Origin: Suillus spraguei
Lineage: Eukaryota > Basidiomycota > Agaricomycetes > Boletales > Suillaceae
Reading direction: 5' to 3'
NCBI GenBank assembly: GCA_016800925.1
Contig: JABCPU010001031.1
Coordinates: forward strand, 1-18,173
DNA length: 18,173 nt
Both the position numbers and the translations under genes were made by a program. Positions within the stretch are counted from its first letter, which is position 1; each line of letters starts with the position of its first letter. This document shows, in pieces, positions 9,759 through 17,191 of this stretch. Below the pieces are notes generated by a model. It searched no databases, was not told where the DNA came from, and worked only from the letters and a program-made list of their open reading frames with translations.

Positions 9759-10260
9759 TGTTACGGCCATGCAAACCGGAGGCTACTCAGAGTTCCAGCT
9801 TTGCATGGGGTCTCACTGGAGTGTCATAACTAAATCATAAGGGCTTGGCCTCCGCTCGTGCGCTGTGCCCCTTATACAAGTATGTGCCCCTAATTTTGCA
9901 TGAAGTCTGAGGGGGAGTTCCAGTGAAGTCCAGAGGGGAACTCCGGAGGAACTCTAGGGCTAGACTGCTCAATAGTGCGCCGACGGACTACTGGAGGATC
10001 ATGGCAACCACGCAGGAACTATTTCCAGAGGACAGGAAATACAGGTAAGACTACTGGGTTAAGTCCCAAGTAGAATGGAATGGAGGACGGACTGCCAGAC
10101 AAAGTCCAGGGCAAGATAGGAGGGAAGCTCCAGGGGGACAGATGATCCACAGGATGTCAAGGGTGGGGTAGGACAGGTCCGGAGGTCCGGAGATAGGAGG
10201 TCTGGAAAGGGAGGAGTGGAGGAGTGTAGGAGTGGAGGACCAGAGAAGTGAAGCTCCATG
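9759..10260 (+). repeat. Block E, inverted copy; starts TGTTAC
   Basis: Begins TGTTACGGCCATGCAAACCG, which mirrors the end of the 5570-6284 block. It contains GTATGTGCCCCTAATTTTGC at about 9880, similar to GTATGTGCCCCTATTCATT at the start of the LTR at 15794. It ends in a purine-rich stretch (10180-10255, GGAGGTCCGGAGATAGGAGG) that mirrors the pyrimidine tract of the other copy. It is a candidate decayed LTR in sense orientation. The 5 bases before it (GAATC) are not repeated at any clear right end. Confidence 0.6.
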
Positions 10261-10460
10261 GATCCAAGGGAAGTATTTAGGACATTGATGAGGATCGAAG
10301 TCTCAGATGTCAGAGGAGGGAAAGTCCGGACATAGTGGTGGGTGAGCTGTGCTCAGGGTGGGCTAGGATATGCATAGGGTTAGCAAGCTAGCTGCAGAGG
10401 TCTGAAGGTCCAGTCAGATGATATGCAACTACCTCAGCTCCGCCATGTCTACAATTATCA
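10260..10460. other. Spacer between block E and array C copies
   Basis: About 200 bp with no recognised gene. It holds the 10377-10415 segment that matches 5435-5470 in direct orientation. The rest is purine-rich sequence that may continue block E but aligns poorly with it. Confidence 0.4.
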
Positions 10461-10915
10461 TACACATGGGCCACCCGTCTATATTATACCACCCTCGCCC
10501 ACCCGTCTGATATAATATACTGTACAACACCCTCGGCCCACCCGTCTAATACAATATTTTATATAACACTCTCGGCCCAACCGTCTAATATGTGTCTGGG
10601 CCCACCCGTGTATGTGATAACAAGTACCCTTCACATACCTGTCTACCTGATACACATCTACCTTGGTACACCCATCTACATAATATCTAACTACCTCGGC
10701 CCATCCGTCTACCGGATATTCATGTACATCGGCCCACTCATCTACTCTACATATTCCTTGCATGGGCCCACCCGCCGTCATCGGAATAATATTCCTCCCG
10801 CCCATCGTCATGAACGAGGATATTTCTACCATGGCCCATGGTCCGCTGGCCCATATCATACGGGATATTATGCATGTCCGCTCACTCGTATAATACGGAG
10901 ATAGTTCACTGTAAT
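10460..10915 (-). repeat. Array C, reversed copy
   Basis: Units of CCTCGGCCCACCCGTCTA plus AT-rich spacers (TACAATATTTTATATAACAC) mirror 1180-1700. The distal part 10760-10912 mirrors 1110-1250 in order: CGCCGTCAT, CGAGGATAT, CATGGTCCGCTGG, CGGGATATTATG, ATACGGAG, GTTCACTG. The mirror stops at about 10912 and retrotransposon coding sequence begins within a few bases. A 237-codon minus-strand ORF across this boundary is not a gene. Confidence 0.85.
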
Positions 10916-10934
10916 ATGTGTACATCCCAACTGG

Positions 10935-11345
10935 TACTCCGAAACCCTGATCCTTCCACCAATTTGCTATTGCTACCGACGCTTTCGCTCGTAGCAACCG
11001 GCGGAGTTCTCTTGCAGACTGACGAAAATGGTGTTTATCACCCCTGTGCATATCTCTCACAGTCTTTTGAACCCCGCAGAACGCAATTACCAGATCTTTG
11101 ACCAGGAACTTCTTGCCGTAATCCGGCATTGAATGAATGGCGCCATTATCTTGAAGGAAACCCACATCCCTCCTGGTATTCACCGACCACAAGAATCTTC
11201 TGCACTTTAGAAGTGCACAGAAGCTTACCCGTCGCCAAGCACATTGGCAATTGATTTTGTCTATTTATGACATTGAACTGCACCACGATGCAGGTACTAA
11301 ATTGGCAGTACCTGATGCACTATCTCACCGGCCGGACTATGACTA
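10935..11345 (+). pseudogene. Ty3/gypsy RNase H domain (pol fragment, decayed)
   Basis: RNase H removes the RNA strand of the RNA-DNA hybrid during reverse transcription. By comparison with Ty3/gypsy RNase H, the readable pieces give the TDA(S) motif (Asp codon 10978-10980), the HPCAYLSQSFEP segment near 11040, DQELLAV (Glu codon 11106-11108), TDHKNL (Asp codon 11185-11187), RRQAHWQ, and PDALSHRPDY (Asp codon 11314-11316). All four expected acidic catalytic residues can therefore be placed, but in different frames. There is a shift right after TDA, another near 11075 and more before 11345, where a TAG follows. Reverse transcriptase should precede this domain. Only a few codons of linker remain before the junction with array C, so the gene is truncated as well as frameshifted. 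Confidence 0.88.
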
Positions 11346-11513
11346 GGCAAAGACGATAACGAGAACCAGACACTCCTTCCTGATCTCTATTCGTTCGTCT
11401 TATTGATACCGATCTGAAGAATATCTTATTATCCTCCGACCCCCTCGACGACCCTGTCTTCAAGACAGCGTCCGACGCCCTCGATGGCGTGTGTCTTCCT
11501 CTATGAAATCGGC
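11346..11513 (+). pseudogene. RNase H-integrase linker of pol, decayed
   Basis: Plus-strand sequence between the two pol domains. It reads in pieces as an acidic, leucine-rich linker (for example DTDLKNILLSSDPLDDPVF around 11405-11460) with stop codons between pieces. Such a linker is usual in chromovirus Pol but has no catalytic role. The minus-strand ORF at 11320-11682 is its shadow. Confidence 0.6.
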
Positions 11514-12600
11514 ACTCTCTGACTGGAAGATTGAGGAGAACGTCCTCTATTTTAAGAATCGTGCCTACATTCCACCGGCGCATCGTCCGACATCCTGAAA
11601 TGGTATCATGATATCCTACCGTGGGACATCCCGGTAGATTTAAAACGAAGAACTCGTTAAATGGGAAGCATGGTGGCCCCATGGGCTCCTATATTCGGAA
11701 ATATGTTGAGGGTTGCGCCTTTGTCAGCAAATGAAAGCTGATATGCATCCTGTTCAACCACCGCTTGCCCCGATACCCTCATCTGCGACTCGCCCTTTTC
11801 CAGGTCTCTGTTGATCTTATCACCGACCTTCCTGTCTCTGGGGCTTTGACAGTATCATGTCGTGGTAGACCATGGCCTTATGAAGGGGTAATTATTATCC
11901 CTTGTCTGAAAACCGTCACTTCCAAAGGGATTGCTAAGCTATTTTAAAACATGTTTACCGACGATTTGGACTCCACGACAAAGTCATCTCGGATTGAGGT
12001 CCGCAGTTCTATCGCGCTTCTCTAAAGAGCTTGCCCGACTTCTCGATTACATCATTGCTCCATCTACAGCTTATCACCCTCAGACCGATGGTCAAACGGA
12101 AAGGCTTAATCAAGAGCTTGAAACATACCTACAATCTATTGTCGCAACAACCTGAAGATTGGGTAGAACATCTACCAATCGCCGAATTTGTCCAAACACC
12201 GAAAACATGATGCAAGGAATGCATCTCCCTTTTATTTGATGATGGATATGAACCACGCGCTATCCCTCACCTTATCCCTGATTCATCAGTCCCCGCAGCA
12301 GAAGATCGAGTACGATCCTGCAGAAAATAAGAAAGAAGCAATCGCCTGCCATAACATTGCAATGCAAACAATGGCCGAACGATCCGAGGAGATAAGTAAT
12401 TCCATGGAAGATCGGAGATAAGGTTTGGCTATCTGCTGCCAATCTTAGACTCAAACTCCCATCAAGGAAACTTGCGCCAAAGCAATACGGACCTTTCCAA
12501 TCATCGATGTCTTATCACCCATCACGTTCACACTCAAACTCCCTCCGCAGTGGAAAATTCATCCTACGTTCACGCTTCTGTCTTATTGTCCTACAGGAAA
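11514..12600 (+). pseudogene. Ty3/gypsy integrase (pol fragment, decayed)
   Basis: Integrase joins the retroelement cDNA to the genome. Recognisable pieces in order are LSDWKIEENVLYFKNRAYIP (11514 onward), which leads into the zinc-binding domain; a CQQMK remnant of that domain near 11722; and VDLITDLPVSG with the first catalytic Asp (11813-11815). Next come [25 protein letters not shown] with the second Asp (11992-11994), and [19 protein letters not shown] with the catalytic Glu (12099-12101). The last two lie about 35 codons apart, the D-D-35-E arrangement. Then follow SPFYLMMDM, the GDKVWLSAANLRLKL segment (about 12416) and a GPF/HASVLLSY GPY-type tail. TGA at 11995-11997 replaces the usual Arg of ISDRGPQF. 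At least six frame changes occur, so this is a dead copy. Confidence 0.92.
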
Positions 12601-12645
12601 CAGACATACATGGTCCGAACTTCCCTAACCACCACTGACATCATC

Positions 12646-12825
12646 GAAGAAGAAGAAGAATATGAAATAGAAGCAATTCTTTCTCACAAAGGAACGGCAC
12701 TTGTCGACGCTATCTCGTTTCTTGGAAAGGATATTCATCGGGAGATTAACGAATGGCTCCCAGAAAAGAACTTGAAGAACTCCGCTCGAATCTTGAATGC
12801 TTATAAGAAGCAACACGCCCTCTGA
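12646..12825 (+). pseudogene. Chromodomain at the C-terminus of Pol, frameshifted
   Basis: In chromoviruses a chromodomain at the end of integrase directs insertion towards particular chromatin. The sequence reads YEIEAILSHKG (12661-12693), RRYLVSWKGY (12705-12734) in a shifted frame, then NEWLPEKNLKNSARILNAYK and the end of Pol at a TGA (12823-12825). Together these match the chromodomain pattern: YEVE-type beta strand, aromatic YLV-WKGY core, then W-P--NL and a C-terminal helix. Two frame changes within about 60 bp break it. The assignment to the chromovirus branch rests largely on this region. Confidence 0.85.
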
Positions 12826-12834
12826 TTATCCTTC

Positions 12835-14831
12835 AGTCAATCAACTTGCACTAGCACTTGATCAACTAAACACCACTTCAAATGTCTTGCCCACTGCATA
12901 CATCACCCCATCACCATTGCCAACAATGACTACGACTCCGACGCAGAAAACTACGGAACCCTTACCACTGAAATCAACAACACCTCCTACATTGAAGCCG
13001 CCCTTCTATGCGAAGGACATGCCCTCGAAATTGAAAGAATCCTCACTAAAAAAGGTGCCTTCCCCGCCTTACTCCTTGTCAACATCATTCGCACAGCAGC
13101 CCTTATCGAAGCCACTGCCAAAGATACCACAGAAATCACGTACCGTCATCGCCTCCTTCATCTTCAAAAACGCATTCGTTCTTACGCTATGTTTTGTTGC
13201 TTCCCAATTCTTTTAAGAGCAATGTTGAGGAAGCTATTCACATCGTGGCCGAACACCGAGCAGGTATTGCTCAACCTCCCTCTCCGCAGGAAGATATGCC
13301 ACTTCCTATTCCAGCACCCTCTTCTTCTCACGCATGTATTCTAGTGTTAACGCCCTTGCTGGCTTATGCACTGCTGTCCAAGAGATCGGACAGCTCACCA
13401 ACGCGGTTGTCGAAACCATCCAGCAATCAGTCGCTGAAACTAGAGCGGCCAGAAACTTAGTTGAAGAAGCCATCACTGATTTACAACAAACGCAAGCTGA
13501 TCTCACCTCTCCACGAACCCCATCCCCTATCAACCAATCAACCTCATCGCCTCCCATTGTGGTCACCTATGAACATCCCGTTGGATTATATGAATCATGC
13601 ACAGAAGAACAGCGTGAGGCCGCAAAACTATTAGGAGTCCCTGTCGCTGAGCTAGTAGTGCTCGGTCCTCGACTTCGTGACCTTCATATTCATCCCCCCA
13701 TGACTATTCCGTCATCATTTGGTCCAATGGACCCTGTCTCGCCAGTTTTAGTAAAGACTTCGGCATAACCTCCCCATCCTCCTCTGACGAACTTCTTGTG
13801 ATCGCCGAACGAGGGACCACTCCTGACCTCCCAACATCCGCGTACACGCTCACTGTTACGAACTGGGTGGCGTCACCAGCGACAGTGAAAAGACACAGGC
13901 GGTCTGCTGGGAGTTCTTACAATGTTCAAAAAGAGAACAAGGTGAAAGTACCAGGAATGCGTTCCAAGTACGATCAAGGGTTCAGCCTCAAAGATAAGTC
14001 TAAGAGGTATCTGCGAGAATAGAGACTAAGACTAAGGAGTGCTTAGACTTAGAGACGATTCAAGACGACTTAGGTTGGAGACCTAAGCGAAGGAGATTCC
14101 AGGTAAACCCAGTAAGATTAAAGTAGTGAATCTACTACAAGTACACTGTGCTTAAATAGGCCAATATGTGCGCACAGACCAATAGAGACGTGAGAATGTA
14201 AGTGCGTATCCAAAGAAGGAAGGCAACTATAGTACAGATGCGTTGAGCATATGAGTTGGAATCGTGTTACGTAATATACAAGGTAAATGAAGTAAGAAAA
14301 TGAATAGGGGCACATACGATTGTAACACTCACCAGTAAGCAACAAGCGCAACTCAGACGAGACAACGCCTTCGCCTTAAAATGCATGACACGACAGAAAG
14401 GGAAGAAGCGTGCCAGATCCATCAGTCCTAAACCTATCATTTCACCGTCACCATTACGCATGTCTACTTCTAACACTGATGAAAATATGAAATGCCAATT
14501 CTGTGGCATCGTCGGACATCGGCAAAAGAATTGCCTCGACTATCAGTGCCAAATCTGTCTGCGACATGCTCCTACCCATCTGTCTATTTACTGCCCTCAG
14601 CATCTTGGAGAACCCCCATTTATGCTTACCTGGAAGGACGATGGATTTTATGATGCACTTCATAGGTGGGAACAGTATCTTATTAACCGTCGACGAAGGA
14701 AAGCAGGTCGACGGGCAAGGACTGTAGCGGAAGAGGAAACTGCTTATATGTTAGGAGGAAGTGCCGCTGATGAAGACGTCGCTAACTATGATGACTATGA
14801 TCCTGTCTATGATGACAACAGAGATGTTTGA
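12835..14831 (+). pseudogene. Extra 3' ORF of the chromovirus with C-terminal zinc knuckle; split by a solo LTR
   Basis: Between the end of Pol and the polypurine tract lies about 1.5 kb of coding-like sequence, excluding the inserted LTR. It reads in several frames: an acidic start (NNDYDSDAENYG, about 12922); a helical, Leu/Ala-rich stretch (IEAALLCEGHALEIERIL) to about 13200; EEAIHIVAEHRAG; a likely coiled coil (SVAETRAARNLVEEAITDLQ) in 13334-13740; then 13745-13853. After the LTR the same frame resumes at 14333 and runs to TGA at 14831. The end holds a perfect CX2CX4HX4C zinc knuckle (14493-14534), a second Cys/His cluster (14547-14594), an Arg/Lys-rich segment and an acidic tail. Zinc knuckles bind nucleic acid and normally sit in Gag, upstream of Pol. 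A gag-derived or accessory protein is inferred. The start of the ORF is uncertain. Confidence 0.7.
13854..14327 (-). mobile_element. Solo LTR 1, antisense, target duplication CTCAC
   Basis: 474 bp starting TGTTACGAACTGGGTGGCGT and ending CACATACGATTGTAACA. It is flanked by perfect 5-bp duplications CTCAC at 13849-13853 and 14328-14332. It is the reverse complement of the 15794-16268 LTR type, so it lies opposite to the host element. No internal retroelement sequence is attached, so it is a solo LTR left by LTR-LTR recombination. It splits the zinc-knuckle ORF, and the reading frame before 13853 continues exactly at 14333. Confidence 0.95.
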
Positions 14832-14846
14832 AAGTCGGTGACTTTC

Positions 14847-15771
14847 TGTTACGAACTGGGTGGCGTCACCAGCAACAGTGAAAAGACACAGACGGTATGC
14901 TGGAAGTTCTACAATGTCCAGAAGAGGACAAGGTGAAAGTACAAGGAACGCGTTCCGAGTATGATCAAGGGTTCGGCCTCAAAGACGAGTCTAAGAGGTT
15001 CTGTGAGAATAGAGACTAAGGCTGAGGAGTGCTCAGACTTAGAGACGATTCAAGACGACTTTAGGTTGGAGACCTAAGTGAAGGAGATTCCAGGTAAAAC
15101 CCAGTAAGATTAAAGTAGGGAATCTACTACAAGTACACTGTGCTTAAATAGGTAGATATATGCGCACAGACCAAGTAACCGTGAGAATGTAGCTGCATAT
15201 CCTAATAAGGAAGGCATATGTTGTACAGATGCATTGTGTTACAATCGTACGTACCCCTATTCATTTTCTACTTCATTTACCTTGTTATTACGTAACATGA
15301 CTCTGACTCATATGCTCAACGCATTTGTACTATAGTTGCCTTCCTTCTCTGGATATGGTCCGTGCACACATATTGACCTATTTAAGCACGATGTACTTGT
15401 AGTAGATTCTTTACTTTAATCTTACTGGGTTTTACCTGGAATCCCCTTCGCTTAGGTCTCCAACCTAAGTTGTCTTGAATCGTCTCTAAGTCTAAGCACT
15501 CTTTAGCCTTAGTCTCTATTCTCGCGGATACCTCTTAGACTTGTCTTTGAGGCTGAACCCTTGATCGTACTCGGAACGCATTCCTTGTACTTTCACCTTG
15601 TCCTCTTTTGGACATTGTAAGAACTCCCAGCAGACCGTCTGTGTCTTTTCACTGTCGCTGGTGATGCCACCCCAGTTCGTAACACATTGAGCATATGGAG
15701 CAAGTCATGTGACGTGATATACAAGAAGAAGATAGAGGGAAAATGAATAGGGGCACGTACAACTCGTAACA
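14847..15771 (-). mobile_element. Solo LTR 2, antisense, split by solo LTR 3; target duplication CTTTC
   Basis: The outer part 14847-15236 (TGTTACGAACTGGGTGGCGT onward) and 15690-15771 (ending CAACTCGTAACA) together give an LTR of about 472 bp. Duplications CTTTC lie at 14842-14846 and 15772-15776. It inserted 15 bp after the stop codon of the zinc-knuckle ORF, between that ORF and the polypurine tract, and was itself later broken by another LTR of the same family in opposite orientation. Confidence 0.95.
15237..15684 (+). mobile_element. Solo LTR 3, sense, nested in solo LTR 2; target duplication CATTG
   Basis: 448 bp from TGTTACAATCGTACGTACCC to CCCAGTTCGTAACA, flanked by CATTG at 15232-15236 and 15685-15689. 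The flanks are both parts of solo LTR 2 (the GATGCATTG | AGCATATG sequence found uninterrupted in the other copies). Insertion was therefore into an existing LTR, and this is the younger of the two. Confidence 0.95.
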
Positions 15772-15776
15772 CTTTC

Positions 15777-15793
15777 AATATAATAAGGGGTAA
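15777..15793 (+). promoter_or_regulatory. Polypurine tract of the chromovirus
   Basis: The purine-rich AATATAATAAGGGGTAA ends immediately before the TGTTAC start of the 3' LTR. This is where plus-strand DNA synthesis primes in LTR retrotransposons. The solo LTRs lack such a tract at their left edge. Its presence shows that the LTR at 15794 is the element's own 3' LTR and sets the sense orientation of the family. Confidence 0.75.
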
Positions 15794-15963
15794 TGTTACA
15801 GTTGTATGTGCCCCTATTCATTCTCTCCTTTATCTTCTTACTTGTATATCATGTCACATGACTCTGACTCATATGCTCAACGCATTTGTACAACACACGC
15901 CTTCCTTATGAGGATACACAGTTACATTCTCGCAGTACCTGGTCTGTGCGCACATATTATACC

Positions 15964-15971
15964 TATATAAG
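15964..15971 (+). promoter_or_regulatory. TATA box of the LTR promoter
   Basis: TATATAAG, followed by GCACAGTGTACTTGTAGTAG, lies 170 bp into the sense LTR and is a plausible core promoter. LTR 3 has the weaker CTATTTAAGCA at the same place. A transcription start about 25-35 bp downstream is inferred and not seen. Confidence 0.55.
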
Positions 15972-16035
15972 CACAGTGTACTTGTAGTAGATTCTTTACT
16001 TTAATCTTACTGGGTTTTACCTGGAACTTCTTTCG

Positions 16036-16054
16036 CTTAGGTCTCCAACCTAAG
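16036..16054 (+). promoter_or_regulatory. Conserved LTR hairpin CTTAGGT-CTCCA-ACCTAAG
   Basis: A 7-bp perfect stem with a 5-base loop, about 70 bp after the TATA box, so probably in the transcribed leader. The same hairpin is present in the antisense copy at 14069-14087 and, with small changes, in LTRs 2 and 3. It is decayed in LTR 5. Its role is unknown. Confidence 0.5.
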
Positions 16055-16268
16055 TCGTCTTGAATCATCTCTAAGTCTAAGCACTCCTTAGCCTTAGTCT
16101 CTATTCTCGCAGAACCTCTTAAGACTTGTCTTAGAGGCCGAACCCTTGATCGTACTCGGAACATGTTCCTTGTACTTTCACCTTGTTCTCTTCTGGACAT
16201 TGTAGAACTTCCCAGCAGACCGTCTGTGTCTTTTCACTGTCGCTGGTGATGCCACCCAGTTCGTAACA

Positions 16269-17191
16269 GTTTGACATGTATAGAAGGTTGCAATGACAGA
16301 CACCTCAAACATATCCTTGACTGGAATGGCAGCTTGCCCTACAGACCCGGACCAGGCTCACTCAGAAGTCAGTAACCATCTTGCCTCAAAGAATGGAAAT
16401 CAAGCATCACTCAACCAGAAGATGGACTTGACATAGCCTTAGCAAACAAACTTCAAAGGTCTTTTGCATGGGTGCCTCCACTTACTGGTGACTCTTGCAG
16501 CTCAGGCAACGAATTTCTTGCAGGTCCAGAGTTGATGATGGATGAAGAACTGCTTGAAGAATTTAGCAGGTTTGAAAATGAGGCTCTAGAATCACACCAT
16601 GGCTTACAAGATGGTGCTGACGAAGTCCCAGATATCTTCGAAGGAGGTATTATTGACTGGAATGAGCTGGAGAAAGTTGATAAAAGCAGGCTATCCTTGT
16701 TACGAACTGGATGGCATCACCAGCGACAGTGATAAAACACAGAAGGTCTACTGGGAGGTTTGACTACATTCAAAAGAGAACAAGGACTACTACCAGGAAG
16801 GGTTCCAGGTAGGATCAAGGGTTCGGTCGAAGAGTTGTGACTCTAAGACAATCAGTAGAATAGAGACTAAGGCTAAGGAGTGCTTAGACTTAGAGACAAT
16901 TCAGATGACTTAGTTGGAGACCTACGCGAAGGATATTCCAGGTAAAACCCAGTAAGATTAAAGTAAGGTATACAAATGTAATACAACATGCTTAAATAAG
17001 CCAATATGTGCACACAGACCAAGAGAGATGTGAGAACATAAGTGCGTATCCAAAGAAGGAAGGCTACTGTAGTACAAATGCATTGAGCATATGAATCAGA
17101 GTCATGTTACGTAATATACAAGATAAAGGAGACGAAAAATGAATAGGGGCACATATGATTGTAACAATCCTGTCATTCTAATGCATTATAG
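16269..17191 (+). pseudogene. Unrecognised gene fragment, interrupted by solo LTR 5
   Basis: Directly after the chromovirus 3' LTR one plus-strand frame is open to 16697 except for a single TAA (16373-16375). It reads, for example, RHLKHILDWNGSLPYRPGPG, then LDIALANKLQRSFAWVPPL and a very acidic region (MMDEELLEEFSRFENEALES and DEVPDIFEGGIIDWNELEKV). LTR 5 cuts it at 16698. Beyond the LTR the frame continues for only a few codons to TAG (17189-17191), which would be the C-terminus. The left part of the gene is not here, since the chromovirus inserted at 16268. The acidic C-terminus and composition look like real protein, either host or DNA-transposon derived. I do not recognise the family. 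Confidence 0.45.
16698..17166 (-). mobile_element. Solo LTR 5, antisense, target duplication ATCCT
   Basis: 469 bp starting TGTTACGAACTGGATGGCAT and ending CACATATGATTGTAACA, with ATCCT at 16693-16697 and 17167-17171. It is more diverged from the other copies: the leader hairpin is broken and there are several indels in the first 150 bp. It could therefore be an older insertion. It lies outside the chromovirus, in the gene fragment to its right. Confidence 0.95.

Larger units (their letters stand above)
10920..16268 (+). mobile_element. Ty3/gypsy chromovirus, 5'-truncated, with 3' LTR and later LTR insertions
   Basis: One plus-strand retrotransposon can be followed from RNase H to its 3' LTR. 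The order is RNase H (10935-11345), integrase (11514-12600), chromodomain (12646-12825), an extra ORF with a zinc knuckle (about 12920-14831), a polypurine tract (ending 15793) and the 3' LTR (15794-16268). The 5' LTR, gag, protease and most of reverse transcriptase are missing, and the left end abuts array C at about 10912-10920. Three younger solo LTRs (13854-14327, 14847-15771, 15237-15684) lie inside it. The domain order with integrase after RNase H and a C-terminal chromodomain identifies the chromovirus branch of Ty3/gypsy. It cannot be active: frameshifts and stops occur throughout. Confidence 0.9.
15794..16268 (+). mobile_element. 3' LTR of the chromovirus, sense orientation
   Basis: 475 bp from TGTTACAGTTGTATGTGCCC to CACCCAGTTCGTAACA. 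It lies directly after the polypurine tract and has no matching 5-bp duplication (GGTAA on the left, GTTTG on the right), as expected if its left side is the element interior. The partner 5' LTR and its GTTTG duplication are not in the window. A TATATAAG box lies at 15964-15971. The sequence after 16268 is open reading frame of an unrelated gene fragment. Confidence 0.9.

Noticed and set aside
10860..11000. 5' LTR or primer binding site of the chromovirus
   Set aside because: No TGTTAC start, GTAACA end or tRNA-complementary stretch was found before the RNase H region. The element is truncated there.
10479..11192. 237-codon minus-strand ORF, the longest in the window
   Set aside because: It runs through reversed array C (repeated GWA / RRVGRG-type words) and then antisense to RNase H of the chromovirus. 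The two halves are unrelated, and the plus strand has a recognised domain.
12797..13216. 139-codon frame rich in Pro, Thr and Ser after the chromodomain
   Set aside because: The overlapping frame from 12922 (acidic start, then helical Leu/Ala-rich stretch) is more protein-like and connects to the rest of the 3' ORF. The Pro/Thr/Ser frame is probably its shadow, though a short use of it upstream of 12920 cannot be excluded.
13306..14663. Minus-strand ORFs at 13306-13566, 14118-14351, 14267-14509 and 14454-14663
   Set aside because: They are antisense shadows of the zinc-knuckle ORF or lie inside solo LTR 1.
15794..16268. A fifth solo LTR
   Set aside because: It has no flanking 5-bp duplication and is preceded by a polypurine tract, so it is the 3' LTR of the chromovirus itself.
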